NCBI GenBank assembly: GCA_037043235.1
Contig: JAWRVZ010000095.1
Span: 939,001 to 1,003,000 of the forward strand
Reading direction: 5' to 3'
Origin: Rhodeus uyekii
Taxonomy: Eukaryota; Chordata; Actinopteri; Cypriniformes; Acheilognathidae
DNA length: 64,000 nt
The notes under the pieces were generated by a model. The model was not told the origin of the DNA. It worked only from the letters and a program-made list of their open reading frames with translations, and searched no databases. The first letter of the stretch is position 1; each line of letters starts with the position of its first letter. Positions 36,600 to 50,772 of this stretch are shown one piece after another. The position numbers and the translations under genes are program-made.

Positions 36600-36649
36600 G
36601 AACCGGAACAATTACAATAGGTGCCTCCGCACCTTCGGTGCTTGGCCCC
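36600..36649 (+). repeat. A tail T9 (1 unit, hybrid leader)
   Basis: Leader GAACCGGAACAATTACAATA and an A hairpin, as in T4 after A6. The A6/A17 duplication therefore includes the tail. Confidence 0.85.
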
Positions 36650-36653
36650 TAAA

Positions 36654-38483
36654 TATAGCTGCTAGCAGCCATCACGGGGCCAAGCGCAAGGAGGGCAATA
36701 AATGTCATGCCGACATGGCTGGCATCATCAGACCAACGGCAGTAAGAATCTAAAGACATTTCAAAATGACTTAAGTCTAAATGGCTGAAAAATCAACAAT
36801 ACGGTCTTTAGTATTTCGATTTAATGGTTTATCACATTCAACCAACAGGCAGCGCTGTAACCAAATTGTAGAGTAATTTCATGTGGTACATTGAGAGTGT
36901 GGTGACATTGACACATGCAAAGTTTGCTTTCAATTGGGTAAACCATTGCTGACAGAGCACTAAAGTCATGTGTTTGTTAAACAAAGCATCTTATAAGCAA
37001 AATCGAAATGGCAGACGCTCAAAATGGCCGATATGGGAATATTTGGTATCACAGGACTCGGCATGACCCACTGGATCTAAAGACAGCAGTTTCATGATTT
37101 TTAGACAAAGCGTTCAGGAGTTATAATCAAAAATGTCAGTTTTTTAATATCTCCTGACCACTAGGGGGCAGAGCGCCAAAACTCTGCAGGTAGCCTCAGA
37201 CCATGATTGACATAACACACACCTAGTTTGGTCAGAAAACGCTAATGCGTTGCGGAGATAATGCCTCAATTTCATTTTTGCGACCATTACGTCGGATTCT
37301 TTCGCGAGTTATTCGTAAACGGTTTGACATATCAACTTTCTTTGGATAACTTTTTTTCATGATGGTCTGGAGATGATGTGGTTTAATTTTGGTGAAAATT
37401 GGACAAATGGTCTGGGAGGAGTTCGAAAAAGTAGGTTTTTAAAGAAAAACAACATGGTGGACAAGAAGTTTGGCCGACTATGACAAATTTGGTATCTGTG
37501 TTCTCGGTTTGACCCAAGGAACGTATAAAGATAATTTGTTTTACCATAGGTTAACGCACTCAAAAGTTATTAGCATATTTGTAAATTTGGTTATAATTTT
37601 TGACCACAAGGGGGTGCTGCCTCGAAACTTTTTGAGTCGTATCAAGGTTAGGTGCCGAAGACACATATTGAGTTTCGTAATGATACGCCAATATCTTTGT
37701 TAAATATAGCAATTTATGACAATATTCAAAATGGCCGATGCTCAAAATGGCCGATATGGGAAAATTTGGTATCGCACGACTCGGCATGATGCACTGAATC
37801 TAAAGAGACCAGTTTTATTATTTTTGGCCAAAGCGTTCAGAAGTTATAAGCAAATATTTAACTTTTTCATATCTCCTGATCACTAGGGGGCACAGCGCCA
37901 AAACTCTGCAGGTAGCCTCAGATCATGATTGACATAACCTACACCTAGTTTGGTCAGAAAACGCTAATGCGTTGCGGAGATAAAGCCTTAATTTCATTTT
38001 TGCGACCATTACGTCGGATTCTTTCGCGAGTTATTCGTAAACGGTTTGACATATCAACTTTCTTTGGATAACTTTTTGTCCACATTGTCTGGAGATGATG
38101 TGGTTCAATTTTCGTTGAAATCGGAAAAACGGCCTAGGAGGAGTTCGAAAAAGTAGGTTTTTCATAAAATTCAAAATGGCGGGAAAATTTTCATGACGGA
38201 AAATGACGTCATAGGGTGCAATCGAATCGTCTTGAGCCAAGGAATCAGTGGACATAAGAATTTTGTTTCTAGGTCATACGGTTCAAAAGTTATTAGCATA
38301 AACGTTAGTTCAACTTTGGACAGTTGGTGGCGCTAGAGATATTGAGTTAGAGACTTCAAATTTGTTATGGTCAATGATTCGACTGTCCTTAATGAGTGTG
38401 CCAACTTTTTTTCATTTTCCCGCTTACGGTTCTATGGGCTGCCATAGACTCCCATGGCGGAAGAAGATGAAGAATAATAATAA
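36654..38483 (+). mobile_element. A unit 18 (long)
   Basis: A GCTGCTAGCAGC head with GAGGGCAATAAATG. The second half resembles A10 and A32. Ends ATGGCGGAAGAAGATGAAGAATAATAAT, as A32 does. Confidence 0.8.
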
Positions 38484-38645
38484 GAACCGGAACAGAAACA
38501 ATAGGTGCCTCCGCACCTTCGGTGCTTGGCCCCTAATAAGAACCGGAACAAAAACAATAGGTGCCTCCGCACCTTCGGTGCTTGGCCCCTAATAAGAACC
38601 GGAACAAAAACAATAGGTGCCTCCGCACCTTCGGTGCTTGGCCCC
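38484..38645 (+). repeat. A tail cluster T10 (3 units)
   Basis: The first leader is GAACCGGAACAGAAACAATA, a one-base variant shared with the first unit of T17. The other two are standard. One tail is in excess of open heads at this point. Confidence 0.85.
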
Positions 38646-38658
38646 TAATAATAATAAA

Positions 38659-40470
38659 TATAGCTGCTAGCAGCCATCACGGGGCCAAGCGCAAGGAGGG
38701 CATTAAATGTCATGCCGACATGACTGGCATCATCAGACCAACGGCAGTAAGAATCTAAAGACATTTCAATATGACTTAAGTCTAAATGGCTGAAAAACCA
38801 ACAATACGGTCTTTAGCAATTCGATTTAATGGTTTATCGCATTCAACCAACAGGCAGCGCTGTAACCAAATTGTAGTGTGTGGTACATTGAGAGTGTGGT
38901 GACATTGACACATGCAAAGTTTGCTTTCAATTGGGTAAACCATTGCTGACAGCACTAAAGTCATGTGTTTGTTAAACATAGCATCTTATAAGAAAAATCG
39001 AAATGGCAGATGCTCAAAATGGCCGATATGGGAAAATGTGGTATCACAGGACTCGGCATGACCAACTGGATCTAAAGACAGCAGTTTCATGATTTTTAGA
39101 CAAAGCGTTCAGGAGTTATAATCAAAAATGTCAGTTTTTTAATATCTCCTGACCACTAGGGGGCAGAGCGCCAAAACTCTGCAGGTAGCCTCAGACCATG
39201 ATTGACATAACACACACCTAGTTTGGTCAGAAAAGGCTAATGCATTGCGGAGATAAAGCCTCAATTTCAATTTTGCGACCATTACGTCGGATTCTTTCGC
39301 GAGTTATTCGTAAACGGTTTGACATATCAACTTTCTTTGGATAACTTTTTGTCATGATGGTCTGGAGATGATGTGGTTCAATTTTGGTGAAAATTGGACA
39401 AACGGTCTGGGAGGAGTTCGAAAAAGTAGGTTTTTAAAGAAAAATAACATGGCAAATCGGAGGTTTGGCCGAATATAACATATTTGGTATCTATGGTCTC
39501 GGCTTGACCCAATGAACACATTAAGACCATTTGTTTTACAATAGGTTAACGTCATCAAAAGTTATTAGCATATTTGTAAATTTGGTTATAACTTTTGACC
39601 ACAAGGTGGCGCTGCCCCCAAACTTTTTGTGCCGTATCAAGATTAGGTGCCGAAGACACATATTGAGTTTCGTAACGATACGCCAATCCATTTGTTAAAT
39701 ATAGCAATTTATGACAATATTCAAAATGGCCGACGCTCTAAATGGCCGATATGGGAAAATTTGGTATCGCACGACTCGGCATGATGCACTGAATCTAACG
39801 AGACCAGTTTTATGATTTTTGGACAAAGCGTTCAGGAGTTGTAAGGAAAAATGTCACTTTTTCATATCTCCTGACCACTAGGGGGCACAGCGCCAAAACT
39901 CTGCAGGTAGCCTCAGACCATGATTGACATAACACACACCGAGTTTGGTCAGAAAACGCTAATGCGTTGTGGAGATAGAGCCTCAAGTTCATTTTTGCGA
40001 TCATTACGTCGGATTCTTTCGTGAGTTATTCGTAAACGGTTTGACATTTCAACTTTCTTTGGATAACTTTTTGTCAGCATGGTCTGGAGATGATGTGGTT
40101 CCATTTTCGTGAAAATCGGACAAACGGCCTAGGAGGAGTTCGAAAAAGTAGGTTTTTCATAAAATTCAAAATGGCGGGAAAATATTCATGACGGAAAATG
40201 ACGTCATAGGGTGCAATCGAATCGTCTTGAGCCAAGGAATCAGTTGACAAAAGAATTTTGTTTCTAGGACATACGGTTCAAAAGTTATTTACGTAAACGT
40301 GAGTGCAACTTTGGACAGTTGGTGGCGCTATAGAGATTGAGTTAGAGACTTCAATTTTGCTATGGTCAATGATTGGACTGTCCTTTATGAGTGTGCCAAC
40401 TTTTTTTCATTTTCCCGTTTACGGTTCTATGGGCTGCCATAGACTCCCATGGCACAAGAAAAAGAATAAA
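38659..40470 (+). mobile_element. A unit 19 (long, 1812 bp)
   Basis: Matches A8 and A11 but is 3 bp shorter, accounted for by one fewer AAT at its end (AAAGAATAAATATAGC). Enters A20 directly. Confidence 0.85.
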
Positions 40471-41576
40471 TATAGCTGCTAGCAGCCATCACGGGGCCAA
40501 GCGCAAGGAGGGCATTACATGTTATGCCGACATGGCTTGCATCATCAGACCAACGGCAGTAAGAATCTAAAGACATTTCAATATGACTTAAGTCTAAATG
40601 GCTGAAAAATCAACAATACGGTCTTTAGTATTTCGATTTAATGGTTTATCACATTCAACCAACAGGCAGCGCTGTAACCAAATTGTAGTGTCAATTCATG
40701 TGGTACATTGAGAGTGTGGTGACTGACACATGCAAAGTTTGCTTTCAATTGGGTAAACCATTGCTGACAGAGCACTAAAGTCATGTGTTTGTTAAACTTA
40801 GCATCTTATAAGAAAAATCGAAATGGCAGACGCTCAAAATGGCCGATATGGGAATATTTGGTATCACAGGACTCGGCATGACCCACTGGATCTAAAGAGA
40901 CCAGTTTCATGTTTTTTGGCCAAAGGGTTCAGAAGTTATAAGCAAAAAAGTCAGTTTTTCATAACTCCTGACCACTAGGGGGCAGAGCGCCAAAACTCTG
41001 CAGGTAGCCTCAGACCATGATTGACATAACACACACCTAGTTTGGTCAGAAAAGACTAATGCATTGCGGAGATAAAGCCTCAGTTTCAATTTGGCGACTT
41101 TTACCTCGGATTCTTTCGCGAGTTATTCGTAAACGGTTTGTCGAATCAACTTTCTTTATATATCGTTTTGTCCACATTGTCGGGAGATGATGTGGTTCAA
41201 TTTTCGTGAAGATCGGACGAACGGCCTAGGAGGAGTTCGACAAAGTAGGTTTTTCATAAAATTCAAAATGGCGGGAAAATTTTCATGACGGAAAATGACG
41301 TCATAGGGTGCAATCGAATCGTCTTGAGCCAAGGAATCAGTGGACAAAAGAATTTTGTTTCTAGGACATACGGTTCAAAAGTTATTTACGTAAACGTGAG
41401 TGCAACTTTGGACGGTTGGTGGCGCTATAGAGATTGAGTTAGAGACTTCAATTTTGCTATGGTCAATGATTGGACTCTCCTTTATGAGTGTGCCAACTTT
41501 TTTTCATTTTCCCGCTTACGGTTCTATGGGCTGTCATAGACTTCAATGGCAGAAGAAGAATAATAATAATAATAAA
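40471..41576 (+). mobile_element. A unit 20 (short)
   Basis: The A15/A27 type, ending in a filled AAT tract that leads into A21. First member of the 40471-44650 block repeated at 50773-55261. Confidence 0.85.
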
Positions 41577-43427
41577 TATAGCTGCTAGCAGCCATCACGG
41601 GGCCAAGCGCAAGGAGGGCATTAAATGTCATGCCGACATGGCTGGCATCATCAGACCAACGGCAATAAGAATCTAAAGACATTTCAATATGACTTAAGTC
41701 TAAATGGCTGAAAAATCAACAATACGGTCTTTAGTAATTCGATTTAATGGTTTATCACGTTCGACCAACAGGCAGCGCTGTAACCAAATTGTAGTGTCAA
41801 TTCATGTGGTACATTGAGAGTGTGGTGACATTGACACATGCAGAGTTTGCTTTCAATTGGGTAAACCATTGCTGACAGAGCACTAAAGTCATGTGTTTGT
41901 TAAACATAGCATCTTATAAGAAAAATCGAAATGGCAGACGCTCAAAATGGCCGATATGGGAAAATTTGGTATCACAGGGCTCGGCATGTCCCACTGGATC
42001 CAAAGACAGCAGTTTCATGATTTTTAGACAAAGCGTTCAGGAGTTATAATCAAAAATGTCAGTTTTTAAATATCTCCTGACCACTAGGGGGCAGAGCGCC
42101 AAAACTCTGCAGGTAGCCTCAGACCGTGATTGACATAACACACACCAAGTTTGGTCAGAAAACGCTAATGCGTTGCGGAGATAAAGCCTCAATTTCATTT
42201 TTGCGACCATTACGTCGGATTCTTTCGCGAGTTATTCGTAAACGGTTTGACATATCAACTTTCTTTGGATAACTTTTTGTCAGCATGGTCTAGAGATGAT
42301 GTGGTTTAATTTTGGTGAAAATTGGACAAACGGTTTGGGAGGAGTTCGAAAAAGTAGGTTTTTAAAGAAAAACAACATGGTGGACAAGAAGTTTGGCCGA
42401 CTATGACAAATTTGGTATCTGTGTTCTCGGTTTGACCCAAGGAACGTATAAAGATAATTTGTTTTACCATAGGTTAACGCACTCAAAAGTTATTAGCATA
42501 TTTGTAAATTTGGTTATAATTTTTGACCACAAGGGGGTGCTGCCTCGAAACTTTTTGAGTCGTATCAAGGTTAGGTGCCGAAGACACATATTGAGTTTCG
42601 TTACGATACGCCAATATCTTTGTTAAATATAGCAATTTATGACAATATTCAAAATGGCCGACACTCAAAATGGCCGATATGGGAAAATTTGGTATCGCAC
42701 GACTCGGCATGATGCACTGAATCTAAAGAGACCAGTTTTATTATTTTTGGCCAAAGCGTTCAGAAGTTATAAGCAAATATTTAACTTTTTCATATCTCCT
42801 GACCACTAGGGGGCACAGCGCCAAAACTCTGCAGGTAGCCTCAGACCATGATTGACATAACACACACCTAGTTTGGTCAGAAAACTCTAATGCGTTGCGG
42901 AGATAAAGCCTCAATTTCATTTTTGTGACCATTACCTCGGATTCTTTCGCGAGTTATTCGTAAACGGTTTGACATATCAACTTTCTTTGGATAACTTTTT
43001 GTCCACATTGTCTGGAGATGATGTGGTTCAATTTTCGTGAAAATCGGACCAACGGCCTAGGAGGAGTTCGAAAAAGTAGGTTTTTCAAAAAATTCAAAAT
43101 GGCGGGAAAATTTTCATGACGGAAAATGACGTCATAGGGTGCAATCGAATCGTCTTGAGCCAAGGAATCAGTGGACGAAAGAATTTTGTTTCTAGGACAT
43201 ACGGTTCAAGAGTTATTTACGTAAACGTGAGTGCAACTTTGGACAGTTGGTGGCGCTAGAGACATTGAGTTAGAGACTTCAAATTTGCTATGGTCAATGA
43301 TTGGCTTGTCCTCTATCAGTGTGCCAAATTTTATCATTTTCCCGCAAACGGTTCTATGGCCTTACATAGACTTCCATGGCGGAAGAAGAAGAAGAAGAAG
43401 AAGAAGAAGATGAATAATAATAATAAA
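41577..43427 (+). mobile_element. A unit 21 (long)
   Basis: Defines a type shared with A28, A31 and A33: CACGTTCGACC, ATGCAGAGTTTGC, CAGGGCTCGGCATGTCCC and CTGGATCCAAAG. Two body modules. Ends in a GAA run (about 43382-43410) and AAT. Confidence 0.85.
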
Positions 43428-43536
43428 GAACCGGAACAATTACAATAGGTGCCTCCGCACCTTCGGTGCTTGGCCCCTAATAATAAGAACCGGAACAAAA
43501 ACAATAGGTGCCTCCGCACCTTCGGTGCTTGGCCCC
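43428..43536 (+). repeat. A tail cluster T11 (2 units)
   Basis: First unit with hybrid leader, second standard. The equivalent cluster after the near-identical unit A28 has six units. Confidence 0.85.
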
Positions 43537-43540
43537 TAAA

Positions 43541-44650
43541 TAGCTGCTAGCAGCCATCACGGGGCCAAGCGCAAGGAGGGCATTAAATGTCATGCCGACA
43601 TGGCTGGCATCATCAGACCAATGGCAGTAAGAATCTAAAGACATTTCAATATGACTTAAGTCTAAATGGCTGAAAAATCAACAATACGGTCTTTAGTAAT
43701 TCGATTTAATGGTTTATCACATTCAACCAGCAGGCAGCGCTGTAACCAAATTGTAGTGTCAATTCATGTGGTACATTGAGAGTGTGGTGACATTGACACA
43801 TGCAAAGTTTGCTTTCAATTGGGTAAACCATTGCTGACAGAGCACTAAAGTCATGTGTTTGTTAAACATAGAATCTTATAAGAAAAATCGAAATGGCAGA
43901 CGCTCAAAATGGCCGATATGGGAAAATTTGGTATCACAGGACTCGGCATGACCCATTGGATCTAAAGAGACCAGTTTCATGATTTTTGGCCAAAGGGTTC
44001 AGGAGTTATAAGCAAAAAAGTCAGTTTTTTAATATCTCCTGACCACTAGGGGGCAGAGCGCCAAAACTCTGCAGGTAGCCTCAAACCATGATTGACATAA
44101 CACACACCTAGTTTGGTCAGAAAAGGCTAATGCATTGGGGAGATAAAGCCTCAATTTCATTTTGGCGACTTTTACCTCAGATTCTTTCACGAGTTATTCG
44201 TAAACGGTTTGACGAATCAACTTTGTTTATATATCGTTTTGTCAACATTGTCAGGAGATGATGTGGTTCAATTTTCGTGAACATCGGACGAACGGCCTAG
44301 GAGGAGTTCGACAAAGTAGGTTTTTCATAAAATTCAAAATGGCGGGAAAATTTTCATGACGGAAAATGACGTCATAGGGTGCAATCGAATCGTCTTGAGC
44401 CAAGGAATCAGTGGACAAAAGAATTTTGTTTCTAGGACATACGGTTCAAAAGTTATTTACGTAAACGTGAGTGCAACTTTGGACAGTTGGTGGCGGTAGA
44501 GAGATTGAGTTAGAGACTTCAATTTTGCTATGGTCAATGATTAGACTCTCCTTTATGAGTGTGCCAACTTTTTTTCATTTTCCCGCTTACGGTTCTATGG
44601 GCTGTCATAGACTTCAATGGCAGAAGAAGAATAATAATAATAATAATAAA
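43541..44650 (+). mobile_element. A unit 22 (short, head lacks TA)
   Basis: Head TAAATAGCTGCTAGCAGC, CCAATGGCAGTAAG and CAACCAGCAGGC, shared with A29 and A30, and with A14 apart from its deletion. Enters A23 through AAT. Confidence 0.85.
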
Positions 44651-45729
44651 TATAGCTGCTAGCAGCCATCACGGGGCCAAGCGCAAGGAGGGCATTAAAT
44701 GTCATGCCGACATGGCTGGCATCATCAGACCAACGGCAGTAAGAATCTAAAGACATTTCAATATGACTTAAGTCTAAATGGCTGAAAAATCAACAATACG
44801 GTCTTTAGTAGTTCGATTTAATGGTTTATCACGTTCGACCAACAGGCAGCGCTGTAACCAAATTGTAGTGTCAATTCATGTGGTACATTGGGTAAATTGG
44901 GTAAACCATGGCTGACAGAGCACTAAAGTCATGTGTTTGTTAAACATAGCATCTTATAAGAAAAATCGAAATGGCAGACGCTCAAAATGCCCGATATGGG
45001 AATATTTGCTATCACAGGACTCGGCATGACCCACTGGATCTAAAGAGACCAGTTTCATGATTTTTGGCCAAAGGGTTCAGAAGTTATAAGCAAAAAAGTC
45101 AGTTTTTGATAACTCCTGACCACTAGGGGGCACAGCGCCAAAACTCTGCAGGTAGCCTCAAACCATGATTGACATAACACACACCTAGTTTGGTCAGAAA
45201 AGGCTAATGCATTGGGGAGATAAAGCCTCAATTTCATTTTGGCGACTTTTACCTCAGATTCTTTCGCGAGTTATTCGTAAACGGTTTGACGAATCAACTT
45301 TCTTTATATATCGTTTTGTCCACATTGTCGGGAGATGATGTGGTTCAATTTTCGTGAACATCGGACGAACGGCCTAGGAGGAGTTCGACAAAGTAGGTTT
45401 TTCATAAAATTCAAAATGGCGGGAAAATCTTCATGACGGAAAATGACGTCATAGGGTGCAATCGAATCGTCTTGAGCCAAGGAATCAGTGGACAAAAGAA
45501 TTTTGTTTCTAGGACATACGGTTCAAAAGTTATTTACGTAAACGTGAGTGCAACTTTGGACAGTTGGTGGCGCTAGAGAGATTGAGTTAGAGACTTCAAT
45601 TTTGCTATGGTCAATGATTGGACTCTCCTTTATCAGTGTGCCAACTTTTTTTCATTTTCCCGCTTACGGTTCTATGGGCTGTCATAGACTTCAATGGCAG
45701 AAGAAGAATAATAATAATAATAATAATAA
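44651..45729 (+). mobile_element. A unit 23 (short)
   Basis: Private variants GTACATTGGGTAAATTGGG and AAAATGCCCGATATGGG are shared only with the 5' part of A25, showing a copied segment. The first of these reflects a ~50-bp deletion in the 5' body. Confidence 0.85.
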
Positions 45730-45894
45730 GAACCGGAACAAAAACAATAGGTGCCTCCGCACCTTCGGTGCTTGGCCCCTAATAAGAACCGGAACAAAAA
45801 CAATAGGTGCCTCCGCACCTTCGGTGCTTGGCCCCTAATAATAAGAACCGGAACAAAAACAATAGGTGCCTCCGCACCTTCGGTGCTTGGCCCC
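45730..45894 (+). repeat. A tail cluster T12 (3 units)
   Basis: Three standard tails. Bracket counting closes A23, A22 and A19 exactly. Confidence 0.85.
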
Positions 45895-45901
45895 TAATAA
45901 A

Positions 45902-47726
45902 TATAGCTGCTAGCAGCCATCACGGGGCCAAGCGCAAGGAGGGCATTAAATGTCATGCCGACATGGCTGGCATCATCAGACCAACGGCAGTAAGAATCTA
46001 AAGACATTTCAATATGACTTAAGTCTAAATGGCTGAAAAATCAACAATACGGTCTTTAGTAATTCGATTTAATGGTTTATCACATTCAACCAACAGGCAG
46101 CGCTGTAACCAAATTGTAGTGTCAATTCATGTGGTACATTGAGAGTGTGGTGACATTGACACATGCAAAGTTTGCTTTCAATTGGGTAAACCATTGCTGA
46201 CAGAGCACTAAAGTCATGTGTTTGTTAAACATAGCATCTTATAAGAAAAATCGAAATGGCAGACGCTCAAAATGGCCGATATGGGAAAATTTGGTATCAC
46301 AGGACTCGGCATGACCCACTGGATCTAAAGAGACCAGTTTCATGATTTTTAGACAAAGCGTTCAGGAGTTATAATCAAAAATGTCAGTTTTTTAATATCT
46401 CCTGACCACTAGGGGGCAGAGCGCCAAAACTCTGCAGGTAGCCTCAGACCATGATTGACATAACACACACCTAGTTTGGTCAGAAAACGCTAATGCGTTG
46501 CGGAGATAAAGCCTCAATTTCAATTTTGCGACCATTACGTCGGATTCTTTCGCGAGTTATTCGTAAACGGTTTGACATATCAACTTTCTTTGGATAACTT
46601 TTTGTCATGATGGTCTGGAGATGATGTGGTTCAATTTTGGTGAAAATTGGACAAACGGTCTGGGAGGAGTTCGAAAAAGTAGGTTTTTAAAGAAAAATAA
46701 CATGGCAAATCGGAGGTTTGGCCGAATATGACATATTTGGTATCTATGGTCTCGGCTTGACCCAATGAACACATTAAGACCATTTGTTTTACAATAGGTT
46801 AACGTCATCAAAAGTTATTAGCATATTTGTAAATTTGGTTATAACTTTTGACCACAAGGTGGCGCTGCCCCCAAACTTTTTGTGCCGTATCAAGGTTAGG
46901 TGCCGAAGACACATATTGAGTTTCGTAACGTTACGCCAATCCATTTGTTAAATATAGCAATTTATGACAATATTCAAAATGGCCGACGCTCTAAATGGCC
47001 GATATGGGAAAATTTGGTATCGCACGACTCGGCATGATGCACTGAATCTAACGAGACCAGTTTTATGATCTTTGGACAAAGCGTTCAGGAGTTGTAAGGA
47101 AAAATGTCACTTTTTCATATCTCCTGACCACTAGGGGGCACAGCGCCAAAACTCTGCAGGTAGCCTCAGACCATGATTGACATAACACACACCGAGTTTG
47201 GTCAGAAAACGCTAATGCGTTGTGGAGATAGAGCCTCAAGTTCATTTTTGCGATCATTACGTCGGATTCTTTCGTGAGTTATTCATAAACGGTTTGACAT
47301 TTCAACTTTCTTTGGATAACTTTTTGTCACCATGGTCTGGAGATGATGTGGTTCAATTTTCGTGAAAATCGGACAAACGGCCTAGGAGGAGTTCGAAAAA
47401 GTAGGTTTTTCATAAAATTCAAAATGGCGGGAAAATATTCATGACGGAAAATGACGTCATAGGGTGCAATCGAATCGTCTTGAGCCAAGGAATCAGTTGA
47501 CAAAAGAATTTTGTCTCTAGGACATACGGTTCAAAAGTTATTTACGTAAACGTGAGTGCAACTTTGGACAGTTGGTGGCGCTATAGAGATTGAGTTAGAG
47601 ACTTCAATTTTGCTATGGTCAATGATTGGACTGTCCTTTATGAGTGTGCCAACTTTTTTTCATTTTCCCGTTTACGGTTCTATGGGCTGCCATAGACTCC
47701 CATGGCACAAGAAAAAGAATAATAAA
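45902..47726 (+). mobile_element. A unit 24 (long, 1825 bp)
   Basis: Same length and overall type as A7, with scattered substitutions. Ends CACAAGAAAAAGAATAAT and enters A25. Confidence 0.85.
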
Positions 47727-49672
47727 TATAGCTGCTAGCAGCCATCACGGGGCCAAGCGCAAGGAGGGCATTAAATGTCATGCCGACATGGCTGGCATCA
47801 TCAGACCAACGGCAGTAAGAATCTAAAGACATTTCAATATGACTTAAGTCTAAATGGCTGAAAAATCAACAATACGGTCTTTAGTAGTTCGATTTAATGG
47901 TTTATCACGTTCGACCAACAGGCAGCGCTGTAACCAAATTGTAGTGTCAATTCATGTGGTACATTGGGTAAATTGGGTAAACCATGGCTGACAGAGCACT
48001 AAAGTCATGTGTTTGTTAAACATAGCATCTTATAAGAAAAATCGAAATGGCAGACGCTCAAAATGCCCGATATGGGAATATTTGCTATCACAGGACTCGG
48101 CATGACCCACTGGATCTAAAGAGACCAGTTTCATGATTTTTGGCCAAAGGGTTCAGAAGTTATAAGCAAAAAAGTCAGTTTTTGATAACTCCTGACCACT
48201 AGGGGGCACAGCGCCAAAACTCTGCATGACCAACTGGATCTAAAGTTGGTCTCGGCATGACCAACTGGATCTAAAGACAGCAGTTTCATGATTTTTAGAC
48301 AAAGCGTTCAGGAGTTATAATCAAAAATGTCAGTTTTTTAATATCTCCTGACCACTAGGGGGCAGAGCGCCAAAACTCTGCAGGTAGCCTCAGACCATGA
48401 TTGACATAACACACACCTAGTTTGGTCAGAAAAGGCTAATGCATTGCGGAGATAAAGCCTCAATTTCAATTTTGCGACCATTACGTCGGATTCTTTCGCG
48501 AGTTATTCGTAAACGGTTTGACATATCAACTTTCTTTGGATAACTTTTTGTCATGATGGTCTGGAGATGATGTGGTTCAATTTTGGTGAAAATTGGACAA
48601 ACGGTCTGGGAGGAGTTCGAAAAAGTAGGTTTTTAAAGAAAAATAACATGGCAAATCGGAGGTTTGGCCGAATATAACATATTTGGTATCTATGGTCTCG
48701 GCTTGACCCAATGAACACATTAAGACCATTTGTTTTACAATAGGTTAACGTCATCAAAAGTTATTAGCATATTTGTAAATTTGGTTATAACTTTTGACCA
48801 CAAGGTGGCGCTGCCCCCAAACTTTTTGTGCCGTATCAAGATTAGGTGCCGAAGACACATATTGAGTTTCGTAACGATACGCCAATCCATTTGTTAAATA
48901 TAGCAATTTATGACAATATTCAAAATGGCCGACGCTCTAAATGGCCGATATGGGAAAATTTGGTATCGCACGACTCGGCATGATGCACTGAATCTAACGA
49001 GACCAGTTTTATGATTTTTGGCCAAAGGGTTCAGGAGTTGTAAGGAAAAATGTCACTTTTTCATATCTCCTGACCACTAGGGGGCAGAGCGCCAAAACTC
49101 TGCAGGTAGCCTCAAACCATGATTGACATAACACACACCTAGTTTGGTCAGAAAAGGCTAATGCATTGGGGAGATAAAGCCTCAATTTCATTTTGGCGAC
49201 TTTTACCTCAGATTCTTTCACGAGTTATTCGTAAACGGTTTGACGAATCAACTTTGTTTATATATCGTTTTGTCAACATTGTCAGGAGATGATGTGGTTC
49301 AATTTTCGTGAACATCGGACGAACGGCCTAGGAGGAGTTCGACAAAGTAGGTTTTTCATAAAATTCAAAATGGCGGGAAAATTTTCATGACGGAAAATGA
49401 CGTCATAGGGTGCAATCGAATCGTCTTGAGCCAAGGAATCAGTGGACAAAAGAATTTTGTTTCTAGGACATACGGTTCAAAAGTTATTTACGTAAACGTG
49501 AGTGCAACTTTGGACAGTTGGTGGCGGTAGAGAGATTGAGTTAGAGACTTCAATTTTGCTATGGTCAATGATTAGACTCTCCTTTATGAGTGTGCCAACT
49601 TTTTTTCATTTTCCCGCTTACGGTTCTATGGGCTGTCATAGACTTCAATGGCAGAAGAAGAATAATAATAAA
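47727..49672 (+). mobile_element. A unit 25 (chimeric long unit)
   Basis: The 5' part (to about 48225) is A23 type, the middle (48255 to about 49020) is A8/A11/A19 type, and the 3' end (from about 49020) is A12/A22 type. At the first joint a 22-nt sequence starting GCATGACCAACTGG is present twice (48224-48245 and 48255-48276), separated by TTGGTCTCG. This suggests a templated or slipped repair event. Confidence 0.85.
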
Positions 49673-50772
49673 TATAGCTGCTAGCAGCCATCACGGGGCC
49701 AAGCGCAAGGAGGGCATTACATGTTATGCCGACATGGCTTGCATCATCAGACCAACGGCAGTAAGAATCTAAAGACATTTCAATATGACTTAAGTCTAAA
49801 TGGCTGAAAAATCAACAATACGGTCTTTAGTATTTCGATTTAATGGTTTATCACATTCAACCAACAGGCAGCGCTGTAACCAAATTGTAGTGTCAATTCA
49901 TGTGGTACATTGAGAGTGTGGTGACTGACACATGCAAAGTTTGCTTTCAATTGGGTAAACCATTGCTGACAGAGCACTAAAGTCATGTGTTTGTTAAACT
50001 TAGCATCTTATAAGAAAAATCGAAATGGCAGACGCTCAAAATGGCCGATATGGGAATATTTGGTATCACAGGACTCGGCATGACCCACTGGATCTAAAGA
50101 GACCAGTTTCATGTTTTTTGGCCAAAGGGTTCAGAAGTTATAAGCAAAAAAGTCAGTTTTTCATAACTCCTGACCACTAGGGGGCAGAGCGCCAAAACTC
50201 TGCAGGTAGCCTCAGACCATGATTGACATAACACACACCTAGTTTGGTCAGAAAAGACTAATGCATTGCGGAGATAAAGCCTCAGTTTCAATTTGGCGAC
50301 TTTTACCTCGGATTCTTTCGCGAGTTATTCGTAAACGGTTTGTCGAATCAACTTTCTTTATATATCGTTTTGTCCACATTGTCGGGAGATGATGTGGTTC
50401 AATTTTCGTGAAGATCGGACGAACGGCCTAGGAGGAGTTCGACAAAGTAGGTTTTTCATAAAATTCAAAATGGCGGGAAAATTTTCATGACGGAAAATGA
50501 CGTCATAGGGTGCAATCGAATCGTCTTGAGCCAAGGAATCAGTGGACAAAAGAATTTTGTTTCTAGGACATACGGTTCAAAAGTTATTTACGTAAACGTG
50601 AGTGCAACTTTGGACAGTTGGTGGCGGTAGAGAGATTGAGTTAGAGACTTCAATTTTGCTATGGTCAATGATTAGACTCTCCTTTATGAGTGTGCCAACT
50701 TTTTTTCATTTTCCCGCTTACGGTTCTATGGGCTGTCATAGACTTCAATGGCAGAAGAAGAATAATAATAAA
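49673..50772 (+). mobile_element. A unit 26 (short, 1100 bp)
   Basis: Matches A27 at a fixed 1100-bp offset over most of its length; one substitution is seen in the 5' half (c at 49899, a at 50999). Its 3' end is of the GGCGGTAGAGAG type, unlike A27, so the duplication breakpoint lies inside the unit. Confidence 0.85.
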
